Source of the DNA: Chryseobacterium indoltheticum
Lineage (GTDB): Bacteria > Bacteroidota > Bacteroidia > Flavobacteriales > Weeksellaceae
NCBI RefSeq assembly: GCF_003815915.1
Contig: NZ_CP033929.1
Location: 2,728,001-2,792,000 of the forward strand
Length of the DNA stretch: 64,000 nt
Reading direction: 5' to 3'
Shown piece after piece: positions 7,714-15,918 of the stretch (positions are counted from its first letter, which is position 1; every line of letters begins with the position of its first letter). A program made the position numbers and the translations under genes. Under the pieces are notes generated by a model. It made no database searches, was not told where the DNA came from, and worked only from the letters and a program-made list of their open reading frames with translations.

Positions 7714-8289
7714 TTACAATTTATCCAAAATCTTTTGTGGTAGAACTTTTGTCAGTTGCTTTTTATATTCTTTATCTGCAAAAACCACCTTCCAGTCTTT
7801 CTTATCTTTTGAGACGGCAACCATTTTCATTGGGGCGTTGATGATGTAAGCATCTTCTTTAGCAAGATATTCCACGCTGCCTTTACCATATTTTTTTTCG
7901 AGCATTTCTGAGACTGACTTTTTCATCTGCTCGTTCATTGAACTTACATCTGCTTTCAGCTTTAAATAATAGCTTGTAATCGAAAAATTTTCGCCTTCAA
8001 CTAACTCAGGTTTTCCTACTGAGATAAATTTCATATCCAGAACATCAATTTTCACAAATGGATTATTGTAAGTCATGTTCAGCATTTGCGTGAACTGATC
8101 CTTGTTAACAATCGTGAAGAATTTTGGATAAATAGCATCAACAGTCTGGTCTAGCTTTTTATATTTGATGGTATTGGCAAAATAAACCATCGATTTTCTG
8201 ATTGCCTGATCGTCTGTATTTACCTTTGTTTGCGTAAAAGAAAACGTAGAAATAAGAATGAATAACGATGTAATTAATTTAGTTTTCAT
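7714..8289 (-). CDS. Secreted protein of unknown function, tandem paralogue B
   Basis: 191 residues, type I signal peptide (MKTKLITSLFILISTFSFTQ), homologous over its whole length to the 7067 gene. The mature protein has alternating charged and hydrophobic strands without recognisable catalytic motifs. The repeated theme is LVEGENFSITSYYLKLKADVSSM in the middle and KEYKKQLTKVLPQKILDKL at the end. It has an intact terminator, and paralogue B seems the better preserved copy. Function is not known. Confidence 0.72.
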   Translation of the reverse strand: MKTKLITSLFILISTFSFTQTKVNTDDQAIRKSMVYFANTIKYKKLDQTVDAIYPKFFTIVNKDQFTQMLNMTYNNPFVKIDVLDMKFISVGKPELVEGENFSITSYYLKLKADVSSMNEQMKKSVSEMLEKKYGKGSVEYLAKEDAYIINAPMKMVAVSKDKKDWKVVFADKEYKKQLTKVLPQKILDKL

Positions 8290-8315
8290 CTTTAAATTAT
8301 AATTTTTTATTGAAG

Positions 8316-8348
8316 AAACCTTACAGGTTTTAAAAACCTGTGAGGTTT
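8316..8348. repeat. Palindromic element AAACCT...AGGTTT
   Basis: A 33-base near-perfect palindrome (AAACCTTACAGGTTT, TAA, and the inverse with one mismatch) lies upstream of paralogue B. It resembles short flavobacterial extragenic palindromes. It could also be an operator or a 5' leader hairpin. Confidence 0.6.
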
Positions 8349-8369
8349 AAAGATTTAAAAGTAATAAAA

Positions 8370-8395
8370 AAAACCGCCTTTCACAAGACGGTTTT
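8370..8395 (-). terminator. Terminator of the cyclophilin-FKBP gene
   Basis: Stem AAAACCGCCTT (8370-8380) pairs with AAGACGGTTTT (8385-8395) with one mismatch and a TCAC loop. On the minus strand a T run follows. Confidence 0.8.
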
Positions 8396-8416
8396 AAAAT
8401 ATTTTATCAGCGTTGA

Positions 8417-9532
8417 TTAAGGAACTTTTACCAATTCTACGTCGAAGATCAACCATGCATTTGGTGGAATAACTCCTCCTGCACCTCTTTCTCCGTAACC
8501 CATTGCTGGTGGGATCAATAAAGTAGCCGTTTCACCTTCTTTCAATAATAAGATTCCTTCGTCCCATCCTTTGATTACTCTACCTGTTCCAACAGGAAAA
8601 TCAAGAGGTTGATTTCTTTTGTATGATGAATCGAATTCCTCGCCGTTTGTTAATTTACCTGCATAATGTACAAAGACATTGTCACCTGCTTTTGGAGCTT
8701 TTCCGTCAGTTTTTTTAGTGATTTTATAGTAAAGTCCAGATTCAGTAACCTGCATTCCCTCTTTTAAACCTTCAACTAATTTCAATTGATTGGCTTTAAA
8801 TTCTTCTTCTTTCTTTACTTTTTCAGCTTCTTCTTTAGCAATAAATGCTTTGTTGTTTTCAGCAATTTTACCTTTTCCTTCGTTGAAAGTTTTTGCAGCA
8901 TCGTAACCTTTATACTCATCACCTTTGCTGAAAATACTTACTTTTTCTAGAACGATGTCAGTTTTTGGTTTATCCTGAGCTCCTTTTTCTACATTAGCGA
9001 TAGCATCGATCACATCATCACCTTTTACAACTTGACCAAAAATAGTATGTCTTCCGTCTAACCAAGGTGTAGCCACTTCAGTGATGAAGAACTGAGAACC
9101 GTTTGTGTTTGGTCCAGAATTCGCCATCGAAAGAATACCTTTTCCTGTATGTTTAAGGTCGTTTTTCTCGTCTTCAAATTTGTATCCCGGATCTCCTGCT
9201 CCAGTTCCTTTTGGATCACCTCCCTGAATCATGAAATCTTTGATTACTCTGTGGAAGATCGTTCCGTCATAAAAAGGAACTCCTTTTGCTTTTGATTTAT
9301 TATCGATTTTTCCTTCTGCAAGACCAACAAAGTTAGCCACAGTTACCGGTGATTTTTTGTCTTCAAACTTTACAATAAGGTTACCTTTTGTCGTTTGAAG
9401 ATTAGCATAAAGTCCGTCTTTAAGCCCTTCGTAAGTTTCTTTGTCTACGTTCATCTTTTTATAAATTGGAGTACAGCTTAAAAGCGAAATGCTTGCCGCT
9501 GCTAAGATTATATTTTTGTTTAAGAATTTCAT
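8417..9532 (-). CDS. Lipoprotein peptidyl-prolyl isomerase, cyclophilin-FKBP fusion
   Basis: 371 residues. The signal peptide ends in the lipobox SLLSC (Cys near residue 20), so it is an outer-envelope lipoprotein. A cyclophilin domain spans about residues 40-200 with FHRVIKDFMIQGGDP and GSQFFIT, and contains the invariant catalytic Arg. A charged alpha-helical linker (about 210-265, rich in K and E) leads to a complete FKBP domain at about 275-371 (VFVHYAGKLTNGEEFDSS, GWDEGILLLKEGE, IPPAMGYGERGAGGVIPPNAWLIFDVEL). Two unrelated prolyl isomerase folds in one chain are uncommon. It starts one base after the stop of the GldI-like gene, so the two are co-translated and probably help fold secreted proteins. 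Confidence 0.9.
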   Translation of the reverse strand: MKFLNKNIILAAASISLLSCTPIYKKMNVDKETYEGLKDGLYANLQTTKGNLIVKFEDKKSPVTVANFVGLAEGKIDNKSKAKGVPFYDGTIFHRVIKDFMIQGGDPKGTGAGDPGYKFEDEKNDLKHTGKGILSMANSGPNTNGSQFFITEVATPWLDGRHTIFGQVVKGDDVIDAIANVEKGAQDKPKTDIVLEKVSIFSKGDEYKGYDAAKTFNEGKGKIAENNKAFIAKEEAEKVKKEEEFKANQLKLVEGLKEGMQVTESGLYYKITKKTDGKAPKAGDNVFVHYAGKLTNGEEFDSSYKRNQPLDFPVGTGRVIKGWDEGILLLKEGETATLLIPPAMGYGERGAGGVIPPNAWLIFDVELVKVP

Positions 9533-10042
9533 TTATAGTACTTTTAATTTTATAATTAAAGGAATATCGTTATCAATTTTATTTTCGTCTCCGTAAGTTC
9601 CGTAAGCTAATGATGACGGAACGAGAAGTGTTACTTCTTCGCCATTCTGCATGTATCGAAGTGCATTTTCAACAGCTTTAAGCTCATCGAAATGTCCGAA
9701 TCTTGCATCATTTCTGCTTATTGATTTATCATAAATTTTAGTCTGATCAAAATCGTAAAGGTCATACGAATATGAAACTGTAGATTCATCAGGTCTTCTT
9801 TCCCGCTTATCAAAACCTTCTACTGTTGTCCAGTAATTAAGCTGTGTCGGGAAAAATTTTATGTTTTGACTTGCAATCCAATCCTGAATCTGCTGTCTTT
9901 CGATCGTATTGAGATTTTTCATGCGGTTTTTAGAAACATCCAGATCACTCTGGCTCAAAACACCGCCAACCGGTGGATGCACCGGGTTATTTCTTTTGCA
10001 GCCCAACAGGCTTAAAACTGATATGAAGACTAATTTTTTCAT
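9533..10042 (-). CDS. GldI-like FKBP-type lipoprotein (gliding-associated PPIase family)
   Basis: 169 residues from Met at 10042 (MKKLVFISVLSLLGC), which gives a proper lipoprotein signal with Cys at residue 15. The frame extends to 10078 but would put a charged preamble before the signal. The C-terminal half is an FKBP fold (VTLLVPSSLAYGTYGDENKIDNDIPLIIKLKVL), and the N-terminal part, FFPTQLNYWTTVEG, matches GldI relatives. GldI in Flavobacterium johnsoniae is needed for gliding and probably folds type IX secretion or gliding components. Its partner here is the fusion PPIase downstream. Presence of the family does not itself prove gliding. Confidence 0.75.
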   Translation of the reverse strand: MKKLVFISVLSLLGCKRNNPVHPPVGGVLSQSDLDVSKNRMKNLNTIERQQIQDWIASQNIKFFPTQLNYWTTVEGFDKRERRPDESTVSYSYDLYDFDQTKIYDKSISRNDARFGHFDELKAVENALRYMQNGEEVTLLVPSSLAYGTYGDENKIDNDIPLIIKLKVL

Positions 10043-10205
10043 AAAAACTTTTGCGAAAATAAGCATTTCGGGAATCAATTACAAAACTTGATGAATTTAT
10101 ATTTTGAAACTATTGAAAATTTCATTAAGATGCTCATATTATTAAAGATACTTTTACTTTAATGATAAAATCAATTGCTATTTTGTGAGACAATCTGGCA
10201 TAAAA

Positions 10206-10232
10206 AAAATCGGGGAAATGATCCCCGATTTT
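10206..10232 (-). terminator. Terminator of ilvE
   Basis: Stem AAAATCGGGG (10206-10215) with CCCCGATTTT (10223-10232), followed on the minus strand by more T. It lies 23 bases past the ilvE stop. Confidence 0.85.
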
Positions 10233-10254
10233 ATATTGATATTTAATTCTAAAA

Positions 10255-11325
10255 TTAAACTGTTTCTAGTGCGTGATCAACCAAAACTCTCCATCCGAAA
10301 GGATCTTCAGAAAGGTTGTTTTGCAAATTTACTAAGTCATTTTTAAGAATTACAGCAAAGCTTTCTTCGTCTGAAAGTCTAGGCAATTCCAGTTTTTCTC
10401 CATTATATCCCAAAGCCTGGAAAACAGTCGTAACAACTGCGGTTCCTACACCCCAAACCTCTTTCAAAGTTCCGTTTTTCTGAGCTTCTATAACATCTTT
10501 TACTTTGATAGGCTCTATTTTTATTTCAAAACCTCTTCTCTTAGCCAATTGAATGAAACTATCTCTTGTAACACCATCCAAAATTTTCTCTGAAGTAGGC
10601 GGCGTATAAATTGTATCGTTGATTCTTACGAAAACATTCATCGTTCCACTTTCTTCGAAATATTCGTGGGTAGCGTCATCAGTCCAGATAATCTGATCGT
10701 ATCCTTCTTCCATTGCCAATTGAGTCGGGTAGAAAGAAGCAGCATAGTTTCCTGCAGCTTTAGCAGAACCTACTCCACCACTTGCTGCTCTAGAATAATG
10801 ATCTGAAATTTTTACAGAAACAGGTTCTGTATAATACATTTTTGCCGGTGTTGCTACAATGGCAAACATATATTTATTGGCTACTCTTGCCTTTAGAGCT
10901 TCCTCAGTAGCGAAAATTAACGGCCTGATATATAGTGAATTACCTTCTCCTTGCGGGATCCATTCTCTGTCAACATCAATTAAAGCTTTCAAGCCATCCA
11001 AAAAGATCTCTTCTGTAACCTGAGGCATTGCCAGACGAGCAGCAGATTTATTGATACGTTCAAAATTCTTTTCTGGCCTGAAAAGGAAAACCTGTCCGTC
11101 TTTGTCTTTGTAAGCTTTCATACCTTCAAAGCAAGCTTGCCCATAATTCACTCCCATCATCGCAGGCGTAAACAATAAAGGCCCGTAAGGAACCAATTTT
11201 ACCTCGCCCCATTTTCCATCCTCGTACTCACAGATAATCATGTGATCGCTGAAAGTATTTCCAAAAGAGAAATTATTGGGATCGAAAGTAGAAATTCTAG
11301 AGTTTTCTGTTTTTTGAATTATCAT
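10255..11325 (-). CDS. ilvE: Branched-chain amino acid aminotransferase
   Basis: 356 residues, class IV fold (BCAT type II size). It transfers the amino group between glutamate and branched-chain 2-oxo acids, PLP dependent, in the cytoplasm. Family segments are ALYGQACFEGMKAYK-like VNYGQACFEGMKAY, RPLIFATEE, the PLP-lysine region GSAKAAGNYAASFYP, EESGTMNVFVRI, and GTAVVTTVFQALGYNG near the end. It is transcribed alone between two terminator/promoter borders and is divergent from mnmD with 84 bases between the two chosen starts. Confidence 0.94.
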   Translation of the reverse strand: MIIQKTENSRISTFDPNNFSFGNTFSDHMIICEYEDGKWGEVKLVPYGPLLFTPAMMGVNYGQACFEGMKAYKDKDGQVFLFRPEKNFERINKSAARLAMPQVTEEIFLDGLKALIDVDREWIPQGEGNSLYIRPLIFATEEALKARVANKYMFAIVATPAKMYYTEPVSVKISDHYSRAASGGVGSAKAAGNYAASFYPTQLAMEEGYDQIIWTDDATHEYFEESGTMNVFVRINDTIYTPPTSEKILDGVTRDSFIQLAKRRGFEIKIEPIKVKDVIEAQKNGTLKEVWGVGTAVVTTVFQALGYNGEKLELPRLSDEESFAVILKNDLVNLQNNLSEDPFGWRVLVDHALETV

Positions 11326-11350
11326 TTCTTAAAATTTTTATGATGTTCTA

Positions 11351-11358
11351 CAAATTTA
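11351..11358 (-). promoter_or_regulatory. -7 promoter element of ilvE
   Basis: Reads TAAATTTG on the minus strand, an exact TAnnTTTG match, giving a leader of about 20 bases to the ilvE start. Confidence 0.7.
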
Positions 11359-11389
11359 ACATAATTTTCCAAATATAAAAATTTTAGAT

Positions 11390-11397
11390 TAAATTTG
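11390..11397 (+). promoter_or_regulatory. -7 promoter element of mnmD
   Basis: Exact TAAATTTG on the plus strand, mirrored by the ilvE element 32 bases away. It overlaps the first possible TTG codon at 11395, which therefore cannot be the start if this promoter is used. Confidence 0.65.
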
Positions 11398-11409
11398 AAA
11401 AAAAATACC

Positions 11410-12084
11410 TTGGAAAGAGAGATTAAGACCACCAATGACGGTAGTAAAACTTTGTTTATCAATGAATTAAACGAAAACTATCATTCCCATCACGGAGCGC
11501 TTCAGGAAGCTGAACATGTATTTATTAAAAATGGATTAAATTTAATAAATGATTACGAAATTAACATTTTAGAACTCGGTTTTGGAACAGGTTTGAATGT
11601 TTTGGTAACAATTAATGAATATTTAAAAACTGATAAAAATCATATCATCAACTATTTTACGCTTGAAAAATATCCAATAAATGAAGCTGAAATTGAAAAC
11701 TTGGCGTATTTTGAGCTTTTTGATAACCCTGAATTAAAAAATATTTATCAGAAAATTCATCAATCAGAATGGGAAAAATCAGTAGAAATTACTAAAGGTT
11801 TTTATCTTCATAAGATTCAATGTGATTTTTTTGATCTTAAAAACATTGATTTACCGAAGATTAGCCTTGTGTATTATGATTGTTTCGGCGCAAGAGTACA
11901 GCCGGATCTTTGGGAAAAGCCTTTATTTGAAATGGTTTCCAACAAAATGAATGTAAACGGACTGTTAACGACCTACTCTTCTAAAGGAAGTGTAAGAAGG
12001 GTTTTACAAGACCTCAATTTTAAAGTTGAAAAAAAACAAGGGCCTCCGGGAAAACGAGAAATGATTAATGCAATAAAGTTATAG
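11410..12084 (+). CDS. mnmD: tRNA mnm5s2U34 methyltransferase domain protein, MnmD type
   Basis: 224 residues from TTG at 11410 (LEREIKTTNDGSKTLF). It is the DUF752/MnmC methyltransferase domain without the FAD oxidase part, which in Bacteroidota and Bacillus acts as stand-alone MnmD. It transfers a methyl group from SAM to the aminomethyl group on the wobble uridine of certain tRNAs. The SAM-binding motif I is ILELGFGTGLNVLV. GLLTTYSSKGSVRRVLQ and the C-terminal GPPGKREMINAIKL are family hallmarks. The frame is open to a TTG at 11395, but that lies inside the -7 box and the family normally begins at M/LxREI, so I chose the second TTG. Confidence 0.85.
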   Translation: MEREIKTTNDGSKTLFINELNENYHSHHGALQEAEHVFIKNGLNLINDYEINILELGFGTGLNVLVTINEYLKTDKNHIINYFTLEKYPINEAEIENLAYFELFDNPELKNIYQKIHQSEWEKSVEITKGFYLHKIQCDFFDLKNIDLPKISLVYYDCFGARVQPDLWEKPLFEMVSNKMNVNGLLTTYSSKGSVRRVLQDLNFKVEKKQGPPGKREMINAIKL

Positions 12085-12097
12085 GCTATAATTTATA

Positions 12098-12153
12098 AAT
12101 GATTAATGATTAATGATGAATGATGAATGATCAATGATTAATGATTAATGATG
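12098..12153. repeat. Heptanucleotide tandem repeat, eight AATGATN units
   Basis: Eight uninterrupted 7-base units AATGAT followed by T, T, G, G, C, T, T, G lie between mnmD and the Nudix gene. Only the seventh base varies. The tract is intergenic, so copy-number change would not shift a frame but could alter spacing to the downstream promoter. Confidence 0.9.
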
Positions 12154-12261
12154 AAGGATAAGTTATTGAACATAGAAAGTCTTTAATTTTGTTAAAACTC
12201 ATAATCTATAACTCTAAACTTCTAACTATTTTCCCTATTTTAGCTAAGCAAATTATTATTT

Positions 12262-12678
12262 ATGATTGACAATATTAATGTAAGAGTGTATGCATGTGTT
12301 GTAAAAGACAAAAAAGTTCTTACACTTTTTGAGGAATATGCAGGTGAAGCTTTAATGAAATTTCCCGGTGGCGGTTTGGAGTACGGAGAAGGATTGATAG
12401 ATTGCCTGAAGCGTGAATTTGAGGAAGAATTGAATGTGAATATTGAAGTTGTGGAACATCTTTATACTCAGGAAGATTTTTTAGTATCGCGTTTCAAAGA
12501 AAACGAACAGCTCCTTACTATATATTATATGGTAAACATAATTAATGAAGAAGACTTTATCATTCTCGATCCCTGTATTGAGAAAATAGACTGGATTCCT
12601 ATTGAATCAGTAGAAAATCCTTTCAATTTGCCTATCGACAAAATTGTATTTGATAAACTGAAAGAAAAATTCCTGTAA
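12262..12678 (+). CDS. Nudix hydrolase
   Basis: 138 residues. The Nudix box occupies residues 36-59, reading GGGLEYGEGLIDCLKREFEEEL then NV. It keeps the catalytic E residues in REFEEE; the usual final Gly is replaced by Asn. Such enzymes hydrolyse nucleoside diphosphates linked to another moiety, and the substrate cannot be predicted from this sequence. Cytoplasmic, single gene, with the stop codon lying inside its own terminator stem. Confidence 0.85.
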   Translation: MIDNINVRVYACVVKDKKVLTLFEEYAGEALMKFPGGGLEYGEGLIDCLKREFEEELNVNIEVVEHLYTQEDFLVSRFKENEQLLTIYYMVNIINEEDFIILDPCIEKIDWIPIESVENPFNLPIDKIVFDKLKEKFL

Positions 12679-12698
12679 ATATTTACAGGATTTTTTTT
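12671..12698 (+). terminator. Terminator of the Nudix gene
   Basis: The perfect 20-base palindrome TCCTGTAAAT/ATTTACAGGA (12671-12690), which contains the stop codon, is followed by eight T's. The convergent DUF4294 gene ends in the T run. Confidence 0.85.
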
Positions 12699-13404
12699 AT
12701 TTTGATACTCTAAAATCGGTTGCTCCGGGATACGGTTGCAAATAACCTGAATTCCAGTTTGATTGCAACAGTGATTCTAAAAATTCATCCGTTCTGTTCT
12801 TATGAGGATTGTATTGATCTTTCAAATCTATATCAGCCATTTTCCCTTTTACATTCCACCAAAATGCGCTCCATCCGCCACGTAATTCCTTGATGATTTC
12901 GTAGACATTTTTTCCGGTTGCCCTGTTCATTAATTTAGCAAAAACCTGACCTTCTGTAGTTGTAAGATCTCTCAATTGTTTTTCATATTGATCGGCCAGC
13001 ATATTTTGTCTGTCTTTTACATATTTTCTTTTTGCAGCGGTATCAAGATTATTCATTTCTCCCTGAATATCTCTGTATTGCTGTAACGCAGTTAAAAATA
13101 ACGGATAAACCCTGTATAATTTTTTATTTAAAAAGAAATAATAATTTTTATCGAGTTGATTATTAAATTTAGGCTTGTTCAAAAGAACCAGCTCATCCAT
13201 CACAACGACAGTTTCACCGTTGATTTCGTAGAACTTAGCTTTTTGCCTTGCATCGTAGTAGTATTTATTGCCAAACTCATCAGTTTTCAATTCTTCCGGA
13301 GGATATTGGCTTAAAGGTTTGATACTTATAGAATCTTTCTGCTGCCCGAAAATACCGATCACAAAAAACAAGAGAAAAAGACAGACGATTTTATGAAATT
13401 TCAT
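12697..13404 (-). CDS. Exported DUF4294 protein
   Basis: 235 residues from Met at 13404 (MKFHKIVCLFLLFFVIGIFGQ), giving a clean type I signal peptide. The open frame to 13440 would add a non-signal preamble. The DUF4294 core is KYYYDARQKAKFYEINGETVVVMDELVLLNKPKF and the following LDKNYYFFLNKKLYRVYPLFLTALQQY, then a helical part ending in a domain with LYELIKELRGGWSAFWWN-like KNVYEIIKELRGGWSAFWW. Function unknown; confined to Bacteroidota as far as I recall. Divergent from the M42 peptidase gene. Confidence 0.8.
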   Translation of the reverse strand: MKFHKIVCLFLLFFVIGIFGQQKDSISIKPLSQYPPEELKTDEFGNKYYYDARQKAKFYEINGETVVVMDELVLLNKPKFNNQLDKNYYFFLNKKLYRVYPLFLTALQQYRDIQGEMNNLDTAAKRKYVKDRQNMLADQYEKQLRDLTTTEGQVFAKLMNRATGKNVYEIIKELRGGWSAFWWNVKGKMADIDLKDQYNPHKNRTDEFLESLLQSNWNSGYLQPYPGATDFRVSK

Positions 13405-13456
13405 TATTTTTACACGTATTATAACAAAATTTGACAACAAAAATCATTCCCTTTAT

Positions 13457-14533
13457 ATGAAATTCGAAAAGAAATCTTTGAAATTTTTAGAGAAATACTT
13501 AAACACTTCATCGCCAACAGGTTATGAGCATAACGGGCAAAAAGTCTGGATGGACTATATTACTCCATACGTAGACAAAGTAGAAGTTGATCATTATGGA
13601 ACCTGCTACGGAATTATCAATCCTGAAGCAGAATTCAAAGTGGTAATCGAGGCTCACGCTGATGAAATTTCCTGGTACGTAAACTATATTACTGATGACG
13701 GGTTGATCTACGTTATCAGAAACGGAGGTTCGGATCAAACCATTGCACCTTCTAAAGTAGTTCATATCCACGGTGAAAAAGGAATTGTAAAAGGTGTCTT
13801 CGGATGGCCGGCAATTCACACAAGAAGCACTAATCAAAATGAACCGACTCCAAAAATTGACAATATTTTTATCGATTGTGGAGCGATCTCAAAACAGGAA
13901 GTTGAAGACTTAGGAATTTTTGTAGGGTGTATGATTACGTATCCTGATGAATTTTTCGAAATGAACGATCGCTATTTTGTCTGCAGAGCTTTAGATAACA
14001 GAATCGGAGGGTTTATGATCGCAGAAGTTGCAAGACTTTTAAAAGAAAACAAAAAACAAATTCCTTTCGGTTTATATATCACCAATTCTGTACAGGAAGA
14101 AGTTGGTCTTTACGGAGCAGATATGATTGCAGATACTATAAAACCTAATATTGCAATCGTTACAGATGTTACCCATGATACGACAACACCAATGATTGAA
14201 AAGAAAAAAGAAGGTGATCAGAAGTGTGGTGACGGCCCGGTTGTGTTTTTTGCTCCAAGCGTACATCACACAATCAGAGAATTGATTATCGACACTGCAA
14301 AAGCAAAGAAAATACCTTTCCAAAGAGCAGCAGCAAGCAGAGCGACAGGTACAGATACAGATGCTTTTGCGCACTCTAACGGCGGTGTGCCAAGTGCTTT
14401 GATTTCCTTACCTTTGCGCTACATGCATACAACGGTAGAAATGGTCTCTAAAGAAGATGTCGGAAATGTGATTCAACTGATTTACGAGACACTTTTGAAG
14501 ATAAAACCAGAAATGAAGTTGAAGTATCATTAA
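13457..14533 (+). CDS. M42 family metallopeptidase (deblocking aminopeptidase/glucanase-M type)
   Basis: 358 residues, complete. Di-metal aminopeptidase fold. Metal ligands and catalytic residues are seen in VIEAHADEISW, FVCRALDNRIGGFM, NSVQEEVGLYGADM, IVTDVTHDT, and the C-terminal MHTTVEMVSKEDV. Family members form large tetrahedral or dodecameric cytosolic aminopeptidases that trim peptides. It is followed two bases later by a small membrane-protein gene and then rpe, on the same strand, so the three may be one operon. Confidence 0.9.
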   Translation: MKFEKKSLKFLEKYLNTSSPTGYEHNGQKVWMDYITPYVDKVEVDHYGTCYGIINPEAEFKVVIEAHADEISWYVNYITDDGLIYVIRNGGSDQTIAPSKVVHIHGEKGIVKGVFGWPAIHTRSTNQNEPTPKIDNIFIDCGAISKQEVEDLGIFVGCMITYPDEFFEMNDRYFVCRALDNRIGGFMIAEVARLLKENKKQIPFGLYITNSVQEEVGLYGADMIADTIKPNIAIVTDVTHDTTTPMIEKKKEGDQKCGDGPVVFFAPSVHHTIRELIIDTAKAKKIPFQRAAASRATGTDTDAFAHSNGGVPSALISLPLRYMHTTVEMVSKEDVGNVIQLIYETLLKIKPEMKLKYH

Positions 14534-14534
14534 A

Positions 14535-14834
14535 ATGAAGAATCCATTATATTATTTAGTCCGAAAGCCAACTATAATATCAATTACAACTGTGCTGTTT
14601 TTTATTTACATCACTTTTTTAATGATATACAAACTTTTTAATCCACCAAAGATAGGCTCCGGATATAATATGATTCTTGAAATGCTATTAATTTTCAGCA
14701 TAGTACCTGTTATATTATTTATAATTGACAGATTACTGGTTATTAAAATTAATAATATCAAGTTAACAATCATTGAAACAATAGTGATTGGGAGTATTCT
14801 CTCATATTATTTTGTGTTTGTCAATCCATTTTAA
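14535..14834 (+). CDS. Small membrane protein of unknown function
   Basis: 99 residues, very hydrophobic, with three likely transmembrane helices (about residues 13-32, 47-68 and 78-97). It starts one base past the M42 stop, which argues for a real, translationally coupled gene even though no family was recognised. Its codon use and AT content match its neighbours. Confidence 0.55.
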   Translation: MKNPLYYLVRKPTIISITTVLFFIYITFLMIYKLFNPPKIGSGYNMILEMLLIFSIVPVILFIIDRLLVIKINNIKLTIIETIVIGSILSYYFVFVNPF

Positions 14835-14868
14835 AAGATAGAAATAAAGTAAATTATAAAAAGTAAAA

Positions 14869-15519
14869 ATGAAAACTAAGCTTATTGCTCCTTCCCTTTT
14901 ATCTGCAGACTTCGGGAATCTGCAAAGAGACATTGAAATGCTGAATAATTCTCAAGCCGACTGGTTGCACATTGATGTGATGGACGGAAGATTTGTTCCA
15001 AACATTTCGTTCGGTTTTCCGGTAATGAAAACAATTCAGCAATATGCGAAGAAATTTGTAGATGTGCATTTGATGATTGTAGAACCTGAAAAATACGTTG
15101 AAGAATTTATCGATTATGGTGCCAATCTGGTCTCTGTACATTACGAAGCGTGCACACATCTTCACAGAACAATTAACCTTATTCAAAGTAAAGGTGCAAA
15201 GGCGGGTGTAGTTCTTAATCCTTCTACTCCGGTTTTGATGCTGGAAGATATTATTGCAGATGTCGATTTGGTATTATTAATGAGTGTAAACCCAGGTTTT
15301 GGCGGACAAAAATTCATTGAAAACACGTATAAGAAAATCGCTGAAACGAAAGATCTTATTTTGAGCAATAATTCCACAGCTCTTATTGAAGTTGATGGTG
15401 GAGTTAATTTAGACAACGCTTCAAAATTGTTTGAAGCCGGTGCAGATGTATTGGTTGCCGGGAATGCAGTTTTCTCTACTGAAAATCCTGAGAGAACTAT
15501 TGAGCTTTTGAAAATTTAA
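14869..15519 (+). CDS. rpe: Ribulose-phosphate 3-epimerase
   Basis: 216 residues, (beta/alpha)8 barrel. It interconverts ribulose 5-phosphate and xylulose 5-phosphate in the pentose phosphate pathway. Signature elements are LLSADFGNLQRDIEML, WLHIDVMDGRFVPNISFG (metal ligands His and Asp), VDVHLMI, MSVNPGFGGQKFIE, and the phosphate-binding IEVDGGVNLDN and AGADVLVAGNAVF. Length and start match the family. It ends a possible M42-rpe operon, with a terminator 11 bases later. Confidence 0.95.
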   Translation: MKTKLIAPSLLSADFGNLQRDIEMLNNSQADWLHIDVMDGRFVPNISFGFPVMKTIQQYAKKFVDVHLMIVEPEKYVEEFIDYGANLVSVHYEACTHLHRTINLIQSKGAKAGVVLNPSTPVLMLEDIIADVDLVLLMSVNPGFGGQKFIENTYKKIAETKDLILSNNSTALIEVDGGVNLDNASKLFEAGADVLVAGNAVFSTENPERTIELLKI

Positions 15520-15529
15520 ATAAAAAAAA

Positions 15530-15555
15530 GGCAGTCTTATCAACTGCCCTTTCTT
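15530..15555 (+). terminator. Terminator of rpe
   Basis: Stem GGCAGT (15530-15535) with ACTGCC (15543-15548), then CTTTCTTCT. An A run precedes it. Confidence 0.65.
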
Positions 15556-15875
15556 CTCATTAATGAGAGATTATATGGTTATTAGTTTTCTTCTTTTTAC
15601 TGATGACAGCTAATCTGATCAGCTGTTTTAATATGATATAAAGGTGGTAAAATAAATTATATCAACCTATCCGTAAAAACACGGAATTTTTAACTAATAA
15701 TATTTATCTTAATGTCTAATCTTAGAATAATTCAAAATTGATTATCATAAATTCAATGACTATATAATTATTTAAAATCAATCTAAATAATTGTTTTTAT
15801 AAAATTGTAATTTAAATTATGTTTTTTTAGGACTAAATGGCAGATAAAATGATTGTCAAAACATGAGCATAAAAA
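15553..15875 (+). other. Gene-free tract between rpe and ndk with a possible small transcript
   Basis: No coding frame of note. The 15-mer ATGGTTATTAGTTTT at 15575-15589 recurs exactly at 16498-16512. Sixteen bases later a weak hairpin (ACAGCT 15606-15611 with AGCTGT 15621-15626) is followed by four T's. The arrangement (shared 15-mer, then a hairpin with T's) parallels the candidate small RNA at 16470-16536. The rest is plain AT-rich sequence in which I see nothing. Confidence 0.4.
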
Positions 15876-15899
15876 AAATCCGGAAATTATTCCGGATTT
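15876..15899 (-). terminator. Terminator of ndk
   Basis: Stem AAATCCGGAA (15876-15885) with TTCCGGATTT (15890-15899) and a four-base loop, followed on the minus strand by a T run. Confidence 0.85.
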
Positions 15900-15918
15900 C
15901 TTATTTAGTAGATTTTAC

